A stretch of 64,000 bases of DNA from Candidatus Laterigemmans baculatus. GTDB taxonomy: Bacteria; Planctomycetota; Planctomycetia; Pirellulales; Pirellulaceae. The notes below the pieces were generated by a model that had not been told where the DNA came from, made no database searches, and worked only from the letters and a program-made list of their open reading frames with translations. The translations under genes and the position numbers were made by a program. This document shows positions 9,505 through 17,613 of the stretch, in pieces. The first letter of the stretch is position 1; each line of letters opens with the position of its first letter. The DNA is taken from positions 1-64,000 of the forward strand of contig NZ_WRPR01000005.1 in assembly GCF_010367455.1 (NCBI RefSeq), written 5' to 3'.

Positions 9505-9742
9505 CTGGGAACCGGGCGATAGCAGGGAGCCACGGAAGGACACGGAAGAGCACGGAAGGAAGCAGGATGATGAAGTATCTTGCTCGTACTCGTACTCAGC
9601 GAAGCGGTACTCGTACTCAGCGAAGCGGTACTCGTACTCAGCGAAGCGGTACTCGTACTCGTACTCGCGCCCAACGCTGGGGTTTCGAGTACGAGTACGA
9701 ATTGATACTTCCCTGAACCCTGAACCCTGAACCCTTTGCCCG
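9505..9742. repeat. Dispersed CACGGAAG-type repeat and 21-bp tandem repeat
   Basis: Bases ~9527-9563 carry the CACGGAAGGACACGGAAG repeat, also seen at 10492-10519 and in reverse at 10804-10835. Bases ~9586-9665 are a tandem array with a 21-bp unit (ACTCGTACTCAGCGAAGCGGT), about three full copies plus fragments. A run of CCTGAACCCTGAACCCT (about 9714-9733) precedes rsmE. No gene is seen. Confidence 0.85.
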
Positions 9743-10462
9743 ATGACCCGCCGCTACTTTGTTCCCGAACTTTCTCCGACTGGCGGTCCGTTGGGCTTGC
9801 CTGCTGACGAAGCGGCCCATGCGGCGCGGGTCATGCGGGCGACTCCGGGGGACCGCGTCGTGCTGTTCTGTGGTGATGGGCGCGAAGCGGAGGCGGAGAT
9901 CACGTCGGTTGACAAGCGGCATGTGTTCGTGCTGGCCGAGCCGCCGCGGAACGTCGACCGCGAACTCCCCTTCCCGCTCTCGGTCGCCGCGTCGCTCCCC
10001 AAAGCCGACCGCGCTCGGGTGCTGGTCGAAAAGCTGACCGAGCTGGGGGTAACGCAGCTGCAGCCGCTCGTCTGCCAGCGGACGCAGCTCGCTCCCAGTC
10101 CGGCGGCGATCGCCAAGCTCCGCCGGGCCGTGGTCGAAGCCAGTAAACAGTGTGGCCGCAACCGGCTGATGCAGATCGGCGAAGCGACGAGCTTTTCGCA
10201 ATACTTGCACCAGACCGATCCCGACGCAGCCAGCCTGATCGCCCATCCCGATGGCCATTCGCTCGCCGTCACTCTCAAGTCAAGCGGCGGCGACGACGGG
10301 CACTCGCCGGTCCAGATCGCCGTCGGCCCCGAGGGTGGGTTCACCGATGCAGAGGTCGAGCAAGCGGTCGAAACCGGATGGCAGCGAATCACGCTCGGAC
10401 CGCGGATCCTCCGCATCGAGACCGCCGCCACGGCCATCGTCGCCCGCATTGTGCTCGCTTAA
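9743..10462 (+). CDS. rsmE: 16S rRNA m3U1498 methyltransferase RsmE
   Basis: SPOUT-family SAM-dependent enzyme that methylates U1498 of 16S rRNA in the assembled 30S subunit. It has 239 residues, the normal size. An N-terminal PUA-like part (RRYFVPE, AAHAARVMR) is followed by the knotted SPOUT domain with VEKLTELGV, EASKQCGRNRLM, VGPEGGFTDAEV and LGPRILRIETAA, the SAM-binding trefoil loops. It is isolated between repeat-rich gaps and its promoter is not evident. Confidence 0.95.
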   Translation: MTRRYFVPELSPTGGPLGLPADEAAHAARVMRATPGDRVVLFCGDGREAEAEITSVDKRHVFVLAEPPRNVDRELPFPLSVAASLPKADRARVLVEKLTELGVTQLQPLVCQRTQLAPSPAAIAKLRRAVVEASKQCGRNRLMQIGEATSFSQYLHQTDPDAASLIAHPDGHSLAVTLKSSGGDDGHSPVQIAVGPEGGFTDAEVEQAVETGWQRITLGPRILRIETAATAIVARIVLA

Positions 10463-10932
10463 GCCGGGAGGGGGAGACGATTGCAGGGAGCCACGGAAGG
10501 ACACGGAAGAGCACGGAAGGGGAGGCGAGGACGGAGAGGGACCGCGGACGGGGACTTGAGACACTGGAGAACCACGAAGAGCACGAAGGAAAGGTGGGGA
10601 GCTGAACTGCGGATGACGCGGAGCGCGCAGATGGAGTTTTGAAATCTCAGATCTGACGTTTCAAATCTCCGGCACCGTTCCTCTCTCCCCTGTCATCCGC
10701 GTCTCCCCTGTCATCCTCTCTCCCCTGTCATCCACGTCTCCCCTGTCATCCGCGTCTCCCCTGTCATCCGCGTTCTCCGTGCTATCCGCGGTCCTTCTCT
10801 CTCCCTTCCGTGCTCTTCCGTGTCCTTCCGTGGCCCTCTCTCGATTCGGCTTGCTGTGGTGCGGGGCTGTGTGGTACCAGCCCCGGCGGGGTCCGCGGTG
10901 CTCGTCTTTCCCTTTCGACCGGGGTACTCGCC
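10463..10932. repeat. Repeat-rich intergenic region with 18-bp tandem array
   Basis: About 10480-10600 holds CACGGAAG/CACGAAG-type dispersed repeats. About 10681-10775 is a tandem array of five units of CTCCCCTGTCATCCGCGT (17-18 bp, slightly diverged). About 10768-10846 is the reverse form of the dispersed repeat (GTTCTCCGTGCTATCCGCGG, then TTCCGTG blocks), shared nearly exactly with 43498-43560. No gene is supported before the ATG at 10933. Confidence 0.85.
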
Positions 10933-12450
10933 ATGGAAGGCTTATCATTCATCCTCCGTGCCGCACACTGTCGCAGCACCCATCACTTATTTGCAATCGA
11001 TGCCCTGCGGCACGTCCGCTCCGAACCGGGACATCGGCTCGCTCGCCTGCTGCTCCGCTACCACTCGCGTTATCTTTCGGGCGCCTGCGATCCGGACACG
11101 CGATTTCGCGACTTTCAAAATCACGTCGTCCACGTCGCCGACGGCAACTGGGGCGGCGCTCCCCAATCGGCTCAGCAATGGTATGGGCGGCTGCAGCAAC
11201 TGCTTCGCGACCAACGCTACAGCGACGCGGCCCATGCCGCTGGCGTCCTCAGCCACTACTTCACCGATCCGCTGCAGCCGCTGCACACCGGGCAGAGCGA
11301 CCGCGAGGCGATTGTCCATCGGCCGCTGGAGTGGAGCATTTTTCACTCCTACGACACGATTCTCGCCCGTTGGCGCGACGACTCCTTCCGCATCGTGTTT
11401 CGACTCTCGACCCGCAGCGACTGGCTCTCCTCGGCCGTAATCCGCGGTGCCGAGCTGGCGCATCAGTCGTTCGAAACGCTGGTCGAGACCTATGACTTGG
11501 ATGCCGGTCGCGACGATCCCCGCAAGGGGCTCAGCGAAGCGGCTCTCGATACGCTCGCCGAACTCTGCGGCGTCGCCATCGTCGGCTGGGCCCGCGTCCT
11601 CGACCGGGCGGCCACCGAAGCGAGCGATCATCTGCCTGTCCTCTCGCTCGGGGGAAGTACGATGCTGGCGGTGCTGGGAATGCCGTACGGCTGGTTCCTC
11701 CGTCGCCGCCAGAGCGTGTGGGAGCGGGACCAGATTCGCGCAGCGCTCCTGCACTACCACCGCACCGGCGACGTCGGCCCCTTCGCACCGGACGACGTCC
11801 GCCTGCTCCGCAAAGTCCTCGCGGTCCGGGATCGCGAGCGGCGGTTCGCCGAGCTCCGCCTCGAACAGAATCGCAGCGACGATCGGCTGGCGGCTGCCAC
11901 GCGGCTGCGAATCGTCGCCGCCAGTGGCAGCGAGGACTCGCTCGAGGAAGAACCCGAATGCCCCAGCTTGCCGCGACACGACCAGCACGACACCGCAGAA
12001 CGTTACGTCAGCGAAGCCAGCCCGCTCGACGAAGCCGCCGTTGTCGGGCCGCAAACCGCACTCCAGCTCCGCTCCGTCGGAATCGCTACCGTGCGGCAAC
12101 TCCTGGACGTCTCGCCGGAAGAGCTGGTGCGGCGGCTGCAGCAGCGATGGCCAGCGGAAAGTCGCTGGATCAGCGTCGAAGCGATCTCGGGCTGGCAGGC
12201 GCAGACGCGATTGCGGATCGCGATGCCGCAGATCCGCGCCCGCGACGCCCGGCTGCTCGTCGCCGCCGGATACCGCAGCATCGGCACCCTGGCAGCCGCC
12301 AAACCCCAGGAGCTGCACGACAAACTTCACCGACAAGCGCTCACGCCGGAGGGGCGACTGGCGCTCCGCGGCGGATCTCCTCCGCCGCACCACGAACTGC
12401 GAGCCTGGATCCGAGCGGCCGCGTCGGCAAGACGCGCGGCAGCGGCGTGA
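10933..12450 (+). CDS. Zinc-dependent phospholipase C-like protein fused to a DUF4332 helix-hairpin-helix domain
   Basis: 505 residues. The N-terminal ~200 residues resemble the bacterial zinc phospholipase C/S1-P1 nuclease helical fold, with His/Asp ligands spread over HHLFAIDALRH, FQNHVVHVADGNW, AGVLSHYFTDPLQPLHTGQ and VHRPLEWS. Residues ~380-490 fit DUF4332, a helix-hairpin-helix-like domain (VVGPQTALQLRSVGIATVRQLLDVSPEEL), often DNA-binding in other proteins. No signal peptide is evident, so it is probably cytoplasmic. I chose ATG 10933; the frame is open from 10810 but that part lies in repeat sequence. Activity is unproven. Confidence 0.72.
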   Translation: MEGLSFILRAAHCRSTHHLFAIDALRHVRSEPGHRLARLLLRYHSRYLSGACDPDTRFRDFQNHVVHVADGNWGGAPQSAQQWYGRLQQLLRDQRYSDAAHAAGVLSHYFTDPLQPLHTGQSDREAIVHRPLEWSIFHSYDTILARWRDDSFRIVFRLSTRSDWLSSAVIRGAELAHQSFETLVETYDLDAGRDDPRKGLSEAALDTLAELCGVAIVGWARVLDRAATEASDHLPVLSLGGSTMLAVLGMPYGWFLRRRQSVWERDQIRAALLHYHRTGDVGPFAPDDVRLLRKVLAVRDRERRFAELRLEQNRSDDRLAAATRLRIVAASGSEDSLEEEPECPSLPRHDQHDTAERYVSEASPLDEAAVVGPQTALQLRSVGIATVRQLLDVSPEELVRRLQQRWPAESRWISVEAISGWQAQTRLRIAMPQIRARDARLLVAAGYRSIGTLAAAKPQELHDKLHRQALTPEGRLALRGGSPPPHHELRAWIRAAASARRAAAA

Positions 12451-12684
12451 GATCACGGTCCGAGAACCTTGAGCCGACGGCGCTAGCCGCGGGTTCTGCA
12501 GCGGAAATCCCAGGGCTGCGAGGCCCGAGGCTAGCGCCTACGGCTCAATAAGAGGCCCGAGGCCAGCGCCTGCGGCTGAATAAGATCGAACCCTCGGTCT
12601 CAGGCAACCGGCGCCCTCCCCGCTCGTTCCTCGCGACCCTCCCGGGGGGAGGGTGTCGGTTAGGTTTTCCGACAGGACCACCGC
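12451..12684. repeat. Palindromic GGCGCTAGC-family repeat and likely terminator
   Basis: This gap separates convergent genes. Bases 12471-12547 form an inverted-repeat element (left arm GAGCCGACGGCGCTAGCCGC, right arm GGCTAGCGCCTACGGCTC) that is nearly identical to 62478-62554. A half copy follows at about 12556-12583. A CCTCCCGGGGGGAGGG hairpin near 12637-12655 could terminate transcription from either side. Confidence 0.8.
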
Positions 12685-14661
12685 TTACCGCGAGATCTTT
12701 GCCTTGCGGTATTTGTTGGGATTGTCCGCTTTGCCAGTGATCTCGTAGAGGAACCGGCTGGGGGTCGTGGGCCGCAGCTGACCCCATTTGCGGCGTGCCA
12801 AACACATTGAGAGTGTGAGCGTTTCCTGGGCTCGGGTAATCCCTACATAGCACAACCGACGTTCCTCGGCGATCTGCTCATCCTCGCCAGCGACGCTGCG
12901 GTGATGGGGAAGGATTCCCTCTTCCATCCCCACCATATAAACGACCGGAAATTCCAAACCTTTGGCCGCATGCAGGGTGAGCAGCCAGACGGCGTTGCGG
13001 GCGGCCGCCTTATCTTTTTCGCTCCCCATCTCGCGCCCGGCAAGCGCCGTTTCGCTGAGAAAATCGCTGAGCGTCGGCGAGCTCTCGCGATCCTCATAAG
13101 CGGCGACCGCATTGACGACTTCTTGCAACGAATTGGAACGCGCCTCCCGTTCGTCGGGATTCTCATACAGCCGCCGAACCTCATCCATATACTGCGTCCG
13201 CTCGAGCAGCGTCCGCACGCTTTCGGCGAGCGAATGGGTCTTGGCCTTCATCCGCACGTCGGAGATCAGCATCCGCAGCGAGTCGATACCGCGTTTCGCT
13301 GCCGGCGGCAGATCCTCAGTCGCGGCCGCGTCGCTGCATACCGCCCAGGCGCTACGGCCGCTCGCGACCGCGCGGCGGACGATCTCCTGAACCGTCTTGG
13401 CCCCCAACCCTCGCGGCGGCGTGTTGATGATTCGCAGCAGCGAGACCTCATCATCGGGTTGGTCGATCCATTTCAAATACGCCAAGATGTCGCGAATTTC
13501 GCGGCGATCATAAAACGATTGACTACCGAGCAGGACGTAGGGGACTTTGGCTTTGCGAAGCTCCGTTTCAAACAACCGCGGCTGCTCTTTGGTGCGAAAC
13601 AGGATCGCCACTTCCCGCGGTTCATAATGCTTGCGGTCGAGCATCCGAGCGATCTCCCCGGCGATCGTCTCCGCCTCGGTGGTCTCATCCTTCATTTGCA
13701 AGATGCGGGGACGCGTCCCGGCTGGCCGAGCGGGGATCAGCTGTTTGTCGTGGCGCTTGGTATTGTATTTAATCAGCGTGTTGGCCATCGTCAAAATGGC
13801 GCCCACGCTGCGGTAGTTATGTTCGAGGCGGACGACCTTGGCGTCGGGCCAATCTTTGGTGAAGTTCAGAATGTGTGTGACGTCTGCTCCGCGCCACCCA
13901 TAGATCGATTGGTCGTCATCGCCGACGACGCAGAGATTGCGGTGACCGTCGGCCAGGGCTCGAATGATTCGATACTGGCTGCCGTTGGTGTCTTGGTATT
14001 CGTCGACCAGCACGTGGTCAAAGCGTTTGGCTTCGTGCTCGCGGATGTCTTCGTGCTGGGCAAACAGCCGCTCGGTGTTCAGCAGCAAGTCGTCGAAGTC
14101 CATCGCCCCGCAGGCCTTCAAACCTTCCTGGTACCGCCGGTACGCCGCCGCGGCCAAATGCTCCTTGTCGGTCCGGGCCACGGCCAGTGCCTGTTCGGGT
14201 CCGATCGAAGCATTCTTCCAAGTGCCGAGGATCGACAGCAAATCGCCCGGGCGGATCGCCGCCGTGGGGAGCTTCAATTGCCGCAGCACGCCGCGGGCGA
14301 GCGATTCCTGATCGCCGCGGTCGTAGATCGCAAACTGCTCGGGATACTCCAGCCGCCGCGCGTGGCGACGGAGAATGCGGACGCACTGCGAGTGGAACGT
14401 CCCGATCACCGGCCGGGGCTGACCTTTGCGGAACTTTCCCCCTTTGCCGATCAACGAGCCGATCCGCTCCTGCATCTCCCCGGCGGCCTTGTTGGTGAAG
14501 GTCACCGCCAGGATCCGGTCCGGAGCGGTCCCGTGGCGAATCAGATTGGCGATCCGAAACGTGACCACGCGAGTCTTGCCCGAACCGGCTCCGGCCAAAA
14601 CCAGGAGGGGACCGGAAAGCGTTTCGACCGCCGCTTTTTGCGGAGCATTGAGTCCATTCAT
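12685..14661 (-). CDS. UvrD/PcrA/Rep-type superfamily 1A DNA helicase
   Basis: ATP-driven 3'-5' DNA helicase used in repair and replication restart. It has 658 residues with all SF1A motifs in order: QxxAV (LNAPQKAAVE), Walker A GAGSGKTRVVTFRI, DEYQDTN, GDDDQSIYGWRGAD, LEHNYRS, LHAAKGLEFPVVYMVG and YVGITRAQETL. It starts at ATG 14661 (MNGLNAPQK), where family homology begins. The frame stays open upstream to 15033, but through tandem repeat DNA, so the longer form is not credible. It is slightly shorter than E. coli UvrD, closer to Rep. PcrA or Rep cannot be distinguished here. Confidence 0.94.
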   Translation of the reverse strand: MNGLNAPQKAAVETLSGPLLVLAGAGSGKTRVVTFRIANLIRHGTAPDRILAVTFTNKAAGEMQERIGSLIGKGGKFRKGQPRPVIGTFHSQCVRILRRHARRLEYPEQFAIYDRGDQESLARGVLRQLKLPTAAIRPGDLLSILGTWKNASIGPEQALAVARTDKEHLAAAAYRRYQEGLKACGAMDFDDLLLNTERLFAQHEDIREHEAKRFDHVLVDEYQDTNGSQYRIIRALADGHRNLCVVGDDDQSIYGWRGADVTHILNFTKDWPDAKVVRLEHNYRSVGAILTMANTLIKYNTKRHDKQLIPARPAGTRPRILQMKDETTEAETIAGEIARMLDRKHYEPREVAILFRTKEQPRLFETELRKAKVPYVLLGSQSFYDRREIRDILAYLKWIDQPDDEVSLLRIINTPPRGLGAKTVQEIVRRAVASGRSAWAVCSDAAATEDLPPAAKRGIDSLRMLISDVRMKAKTHSLAESVRTLLERTQYMDEVRRLYENPDEREARSNSLQEVVNAVAAYEDRESSPTLSDFLSETALAGREMGSEKDKAAARNAVWLLTLHAAKGLEFPVVYMVGMEEGILPHHRSVAGEDEQIAEERRLCYVGITRAQETLTLSMCLARRKWGQLRPTTPSRFLYEITGKADNPNKYRKAKISR

Positions 14662-14763
14662 CGGTGCGGAGTGCCCGGAAGGGGGCGACCGAAAGGGGAG
14701 AGCCAAGAAGCAGAACAAAATGAGCAGAAAACGGAATCCAGGTCGAGGGGGCAACTCCCGCAG

Positions 14764-14882
14764 GCCGGTAGCCGGTAGCCGGTAGCCGGTAGCCGGTGGC
14801 CGGTGGCCGGTGGCCGGTGGCCGGTGGCCGGTGGCCGGTAGCCGGTAGCCGGTAGCCGGTAGCCGGTGGCCGGTGGCCGGTG
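14764..14882. repeat. 7-bp tandem array, 17 units of two alternating variants
   Basis: Seventeen uninterrupted units of GCCGGTA (A) or GCCGGTG (G), in the order A4 G6 A4 G3. The block order suggests duplication of a ten-unit A4G6 block. It lies about 100 bp upstream of the helicase start. Because 7 is not a multiple of 3, it reads as a 21-bp peptide repeat in every frame, which explains long spurious open frames here. Confidence 0.95.
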
Positions 14883-15039
14883 GTCGGGGACAACCACGAA
14901 TGACACGAATCACACGAATGGATGCGCGGAAGGGGGACGGGCCGCAGATAACGTGGAGAATGCGGATCGCTGCTTCCTTCCGTGCGATTCCGTGTCCTTT
15001 GGTGGCTGCCCCCGACCGTCCACCCGCTGGCACCTTTCC
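14883..15039. repeat. Dispersed CACGAAT/TTCCGTG-type repeat
   Basis: Contains CACGAATGACACGAATCACACGAATG-like units (about 14896-14920) and the reversed block CTTCCGTGCGATTCCGTGTCC (about 14977-15000). Both belong to the family seen at 9527, 10492, 10768 and 43430. No gene is visible between the helicase repeat region and the end of the SDR gene. Confidence 0.75.
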
Positions 15040-15951
15040 TCAAACTTCGCCTCGGGCTCCCAGGCCGTGGGTTCGGCCGCAGGGACCGGCTCCTTTTTCA
15101 CACGCCTCGTAGAGCGCTCCGGCGCGATCTCTCGGCGGCTCGTCATAGTGTTGACGGTCCGCTTGCTTGCTGGCCATCCAGTCGGCGATCGTGGGTGCCA
15201 AGTGAGCCATGTTGGTGTTGATCTTGGCCATCATCCCCACCTTGACCTCCCGCCGCTGGTGGGTCGCCGCGTCGAGGATCGCATCGGCCACCTTCGCCGG
15301 ATCGATTTGGGGCGTGGGCAGGGCCGCTTCGCGATCGGTGTAGTTCTTTGCGTGCTGTGGGTAGGGCGTGTTCACTGCCGTGGGCTCGACCAGCGTCACC
15401 GAGACCGGAGCCTGCCCGAGCTTCAATTCGACCCGCAGTGCGTCGGTGAAGCCTTTGACGGCGTGCTTGGACGCCGAGTACATCCCCTGGAGCGGAATCA
15501 CCGCTTCAGAGACTTCGCTGCCGACGTTGATCAGCGCTCCTCCCCCGGCCTTCAAATAGGGCAGGGCTGCGAGCGATCCGTTGACGACGCCCCAGAAATT
15601 GGTGTCGAACAACCGCCGGCTATCTTCCTCGCTGACCTCCTCCAGCAGCCCATACACCGAGACTCCGGCATCATTGACCCAGGTGTCGATTCGGCCAAAC
15701 CGGCTGATCGCCGCTTCAGCGATCTCCGCGACCTGAGCGCGCACGCCCACGTCGGCTGCAACCGCGACCGCCTCGACCCCCTGCTCGGCGTAGCGGCGAA
15801 CGATGCTGTCGAGCGTCTCTTTGCTGCGGGCGGCCAACACCAGCTTCGCTCCTCGTTCGGCAGCCATGTCGGCAGTGGCCAGCCCGATCCCGCTCGAGGC
15901 CCCCGTGATCACGATCACTTGCTGATCGATCGGTTTCAGTTGAATCGCCAT
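15040..15951 (-). CDS. Short-chain dehydrogenase/reductase
   Basis: NAD(P)-dependent oxidoreductase of the classical SDR family, 303 residues. Seen are the nucleotide-binding TGASSGIG, the NDAG motif, a serine in NVGSEVS, and the catalytic YSASK. The C-terminal tail (~260-303) carries charged residues without a domain and is longer than in many SDRs. The substrate is not predictable. I chose ATG 15951, directly preceded by GGGGAGG, over an upstream TTG at 16008. It is divergent from the RND adaptor gene. Confidence 0.88.
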   Translation of the reverse strand: MAIQLKPIDQQVIVITGASSGIGLATADMAAERGAKLVLAARSKETLDSIVRRYAEQGVEAVAVAADVGVRAQVAEIAEAAISRFGRIDTWVNDAGVSVYGLLEEVSEEDSRRLFDTNFWGVVNGSLAALPYLKAGGGALINVGSEVSEAVIPLQGMYSASKHAVKGFTDALRVELKLGQAPVSVTLVEPTAVNTPYPQHAKNYTDREAALPTPQIDPAKVADAILDAATHQRREVKVGMMAKINTNMAHLAPTIADWMASKQADRQHYDEPPRDRAGALYEACEKGAGPCGRTHGLGARGEV

Positions 15952-16128
15952 AGCCTCCCCCTCCGGAGCGTGTGCGTGAGGTGTGTTTCTCAGCCCTGTT
16001 CCACTCAATTCCGCTTCATGTGGCTCCCGAAAAACTGCACACCTTGTACCAGTCCCAATTGCGCTCGCGTGCTCGTGCGGGGGTGGTTAACCTGAGGAGC
16101 GGGGGGGAAGTGCGGTCGAGCGCCTCCC

Positions 16129-17586
16129 ATGTCCCGTGCCTCGGGCCCCGTGCATCTGACGACTCGAATCCCGCAGCCGAGCAGACCTTTGCCCCACCTC
16201 CTGCAACACCGCCTTCTGCAACACCGCCTGTGCCGACGCCCCCACGCCGGACAGCGCAGCGTTCAAGACAGCAGCCTCCAGCACAGCAGCCTCTCAGGAA
16301 GCCGCACTGGCCACCGCGGTCGCGGCCCCCGTTCTTCGGCTCGCTGGTCCCGAGCCGTTCTCCCGCTGGTGCTCGCTTGCGGGTTGCTGTCCGCCGCCGC
16401 TGGCTCACCGGCCGTGGCTCAGGAAGCGGTCGGCGTCGTGCTGGCTCCGGTTCGCGGGCAGACGGTGACCAGCACGGGCGATTTTGTCGGGACGGTGATG
16501 CCGGTCCGCCGCAGCATCATCGGCAGTGCGGTCGACGGCCGCGTGATCGCCTACAACGTCGACGCGGGACAAGCGGTCAAAACCGACGACACGCTCGCCC
16601 AGCTGCTGACCGGCACGATCGACATCGAACTGGCCGGCGCCCGCGCCGAGGAGCGGCTGCGAGCGGCGGAGCTCGCGGAGCTCGAGAATGGATCGCGTCC
16701 CGAGGAGATCGCCCAGGCCGAAGCTCGCTTGGCGGCAGCCCAAGCCCGCGAGGTCTACACGCGTTCGCGGCTGGAACGCACGCAGCAGTTAGCCCGCAGC
16801 AGCGGTGCGATCTCCGAGGAAGAGCTCGATCTGGCCCGTTCGCAATTCCTGAGCGCCGAACAGGAGCGGATCGAAGCGACCGAATCGCTCGCCTTGCTGC
16901 GGATGGGGCCCCGCCAGGAGCAGATCGAGCAGGCAAAAGCGAGGCTGGCGATCCAAGCCGAAGCGGTCGCGCTGCTCGAAGACCGCAAGAGCAAGTACCG
17001 GCTGCGCTCCCCGTTCGATGGCTACGTCGTCCGCGAGTACACCGAGGAAGGGGCCTGGATTCAGCAGGGAGATCCGGTCGCCGAAGTGATCGACATCGAC
17101 CCGGTCGAGATCGAGGTCTACGTCCCCGAGGGGAGCGTCCGCTTTCTGCAGCCCGGCATGGCGGTCACCATCCGACTCGATGCGATCCCCGACCGCGAGT
17201 TCGAAGGGACCCTCTCGCAAATCATTCCCGAAGCCGACATGCGGGCCCGGACCTTTCCGGTCAAGCTCCGCGTCCCCAACCAGCCCGAGGACCCCCGTTA
17301 TCTGCTGCGTCCCGGAATGCTAGCCCGAGCCACGTTGCCGACGAGCGAGGCGGCGGTCGGACTGCTGGTTCCCAAAGACGCCGTCGTGTTCGGCGGTCCG
17401 AGCCCCGTGGTGTGGAAAGACCAAGGGGGCGTCGCCCAGCCGGTGCCAGTCGAAGTCGGTGCGGCGAGCGGCGGATCGCTGGTCGTCCGCGGTAACCTCG
17501 AAGCCGGCGATCAAGTCGTGATTCGGGGCAACGAGCGGCTGCGGCCGGGCCAGGCGATCCGTTCCACCGCGCCCGCCTCCCCCTAA
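16129..17586 (+). CDS. RND efflux periplasmic adaptor (HlyD/MFP family)
   Basis: Membrane-fusion subunit linking the inner-membrane pump encoded 27 bp downstream to an outer-membrane channel. A hydrophobic signal segment occurs near residues 73-98. It is followed by a biotinyl-lipoyl-like part (VDGRVIAYNVDAGQAVKTDD), a coiled-coil hairpin rich in Glu/Ala/Arg (~145-290), the second lipoyl half (SPFDGYVVREYTEEGAWIQQGD), and beta-barrel and membrane-proximal parts. The first ~70 residues are odd, basic and repeat-like (LQHRLLQHRL), and may not be translated, although no better in-frame start is visible. No TolC-type gene is adjacent. Confidence 0.88.
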   Translation: MSRASGPVHLTTRIPQPSRPLPHLLQHRLLQHRLCRRPHAGQRSVQDSSLQHSSLSGSRTGHRGRGPRSSARWSRAVLPLVLACGLLSAAAGSPAVAQEAVGVVLAPVRGQTVTSTGDFVGTVMPVRRSIIGSAVDGRVIAYNVDAGQAVKTDDTLAQLLTGTIDIELAGARAEERLRAAELAELENGSRPEEIAQAEARLAAAQAREVYTRSRLERTQQLARSSGAISEEELDLARSQFLSAEQERIEATESLALLRMGPRQEQIEQAKARLAIQAEAVALLEDRKSKYRLRSPFDGYVVREYTEEGAWIQQGDPVAEVIDIDPVEIEVYVPEGSVRFLQPGMAVTIRLDAIPDREFEGTLSQIIPEADMRARTFPVKLRVPNQPEDPRYLLRPGMLARATLPTSEAAVGLLVPKDAVVFGGPSPVVWKDQGGVAQPVPVEVGAASGGSLVVRGNLEAGDQVVIRGNERLRPGQAIRSTAPASP

Positions 17587-17613
17587 ACCTCACCTGCTTG
17601 CGGACTCTCTGCC

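Noticed and set aside
10681-10775. Possible CRISPR or iteron origin
   Set aside because: Units of 17-18 bp without spacers, no DnaA-box cluster, dnaA gene or cas gene nearby.
12685-15033. Longer UvrD-like protein starting near 15033
   Set aside because: The extra 124 residues come from the 7-bp tandem array and dispersed repeat. Family homology starts at ATG 14661.
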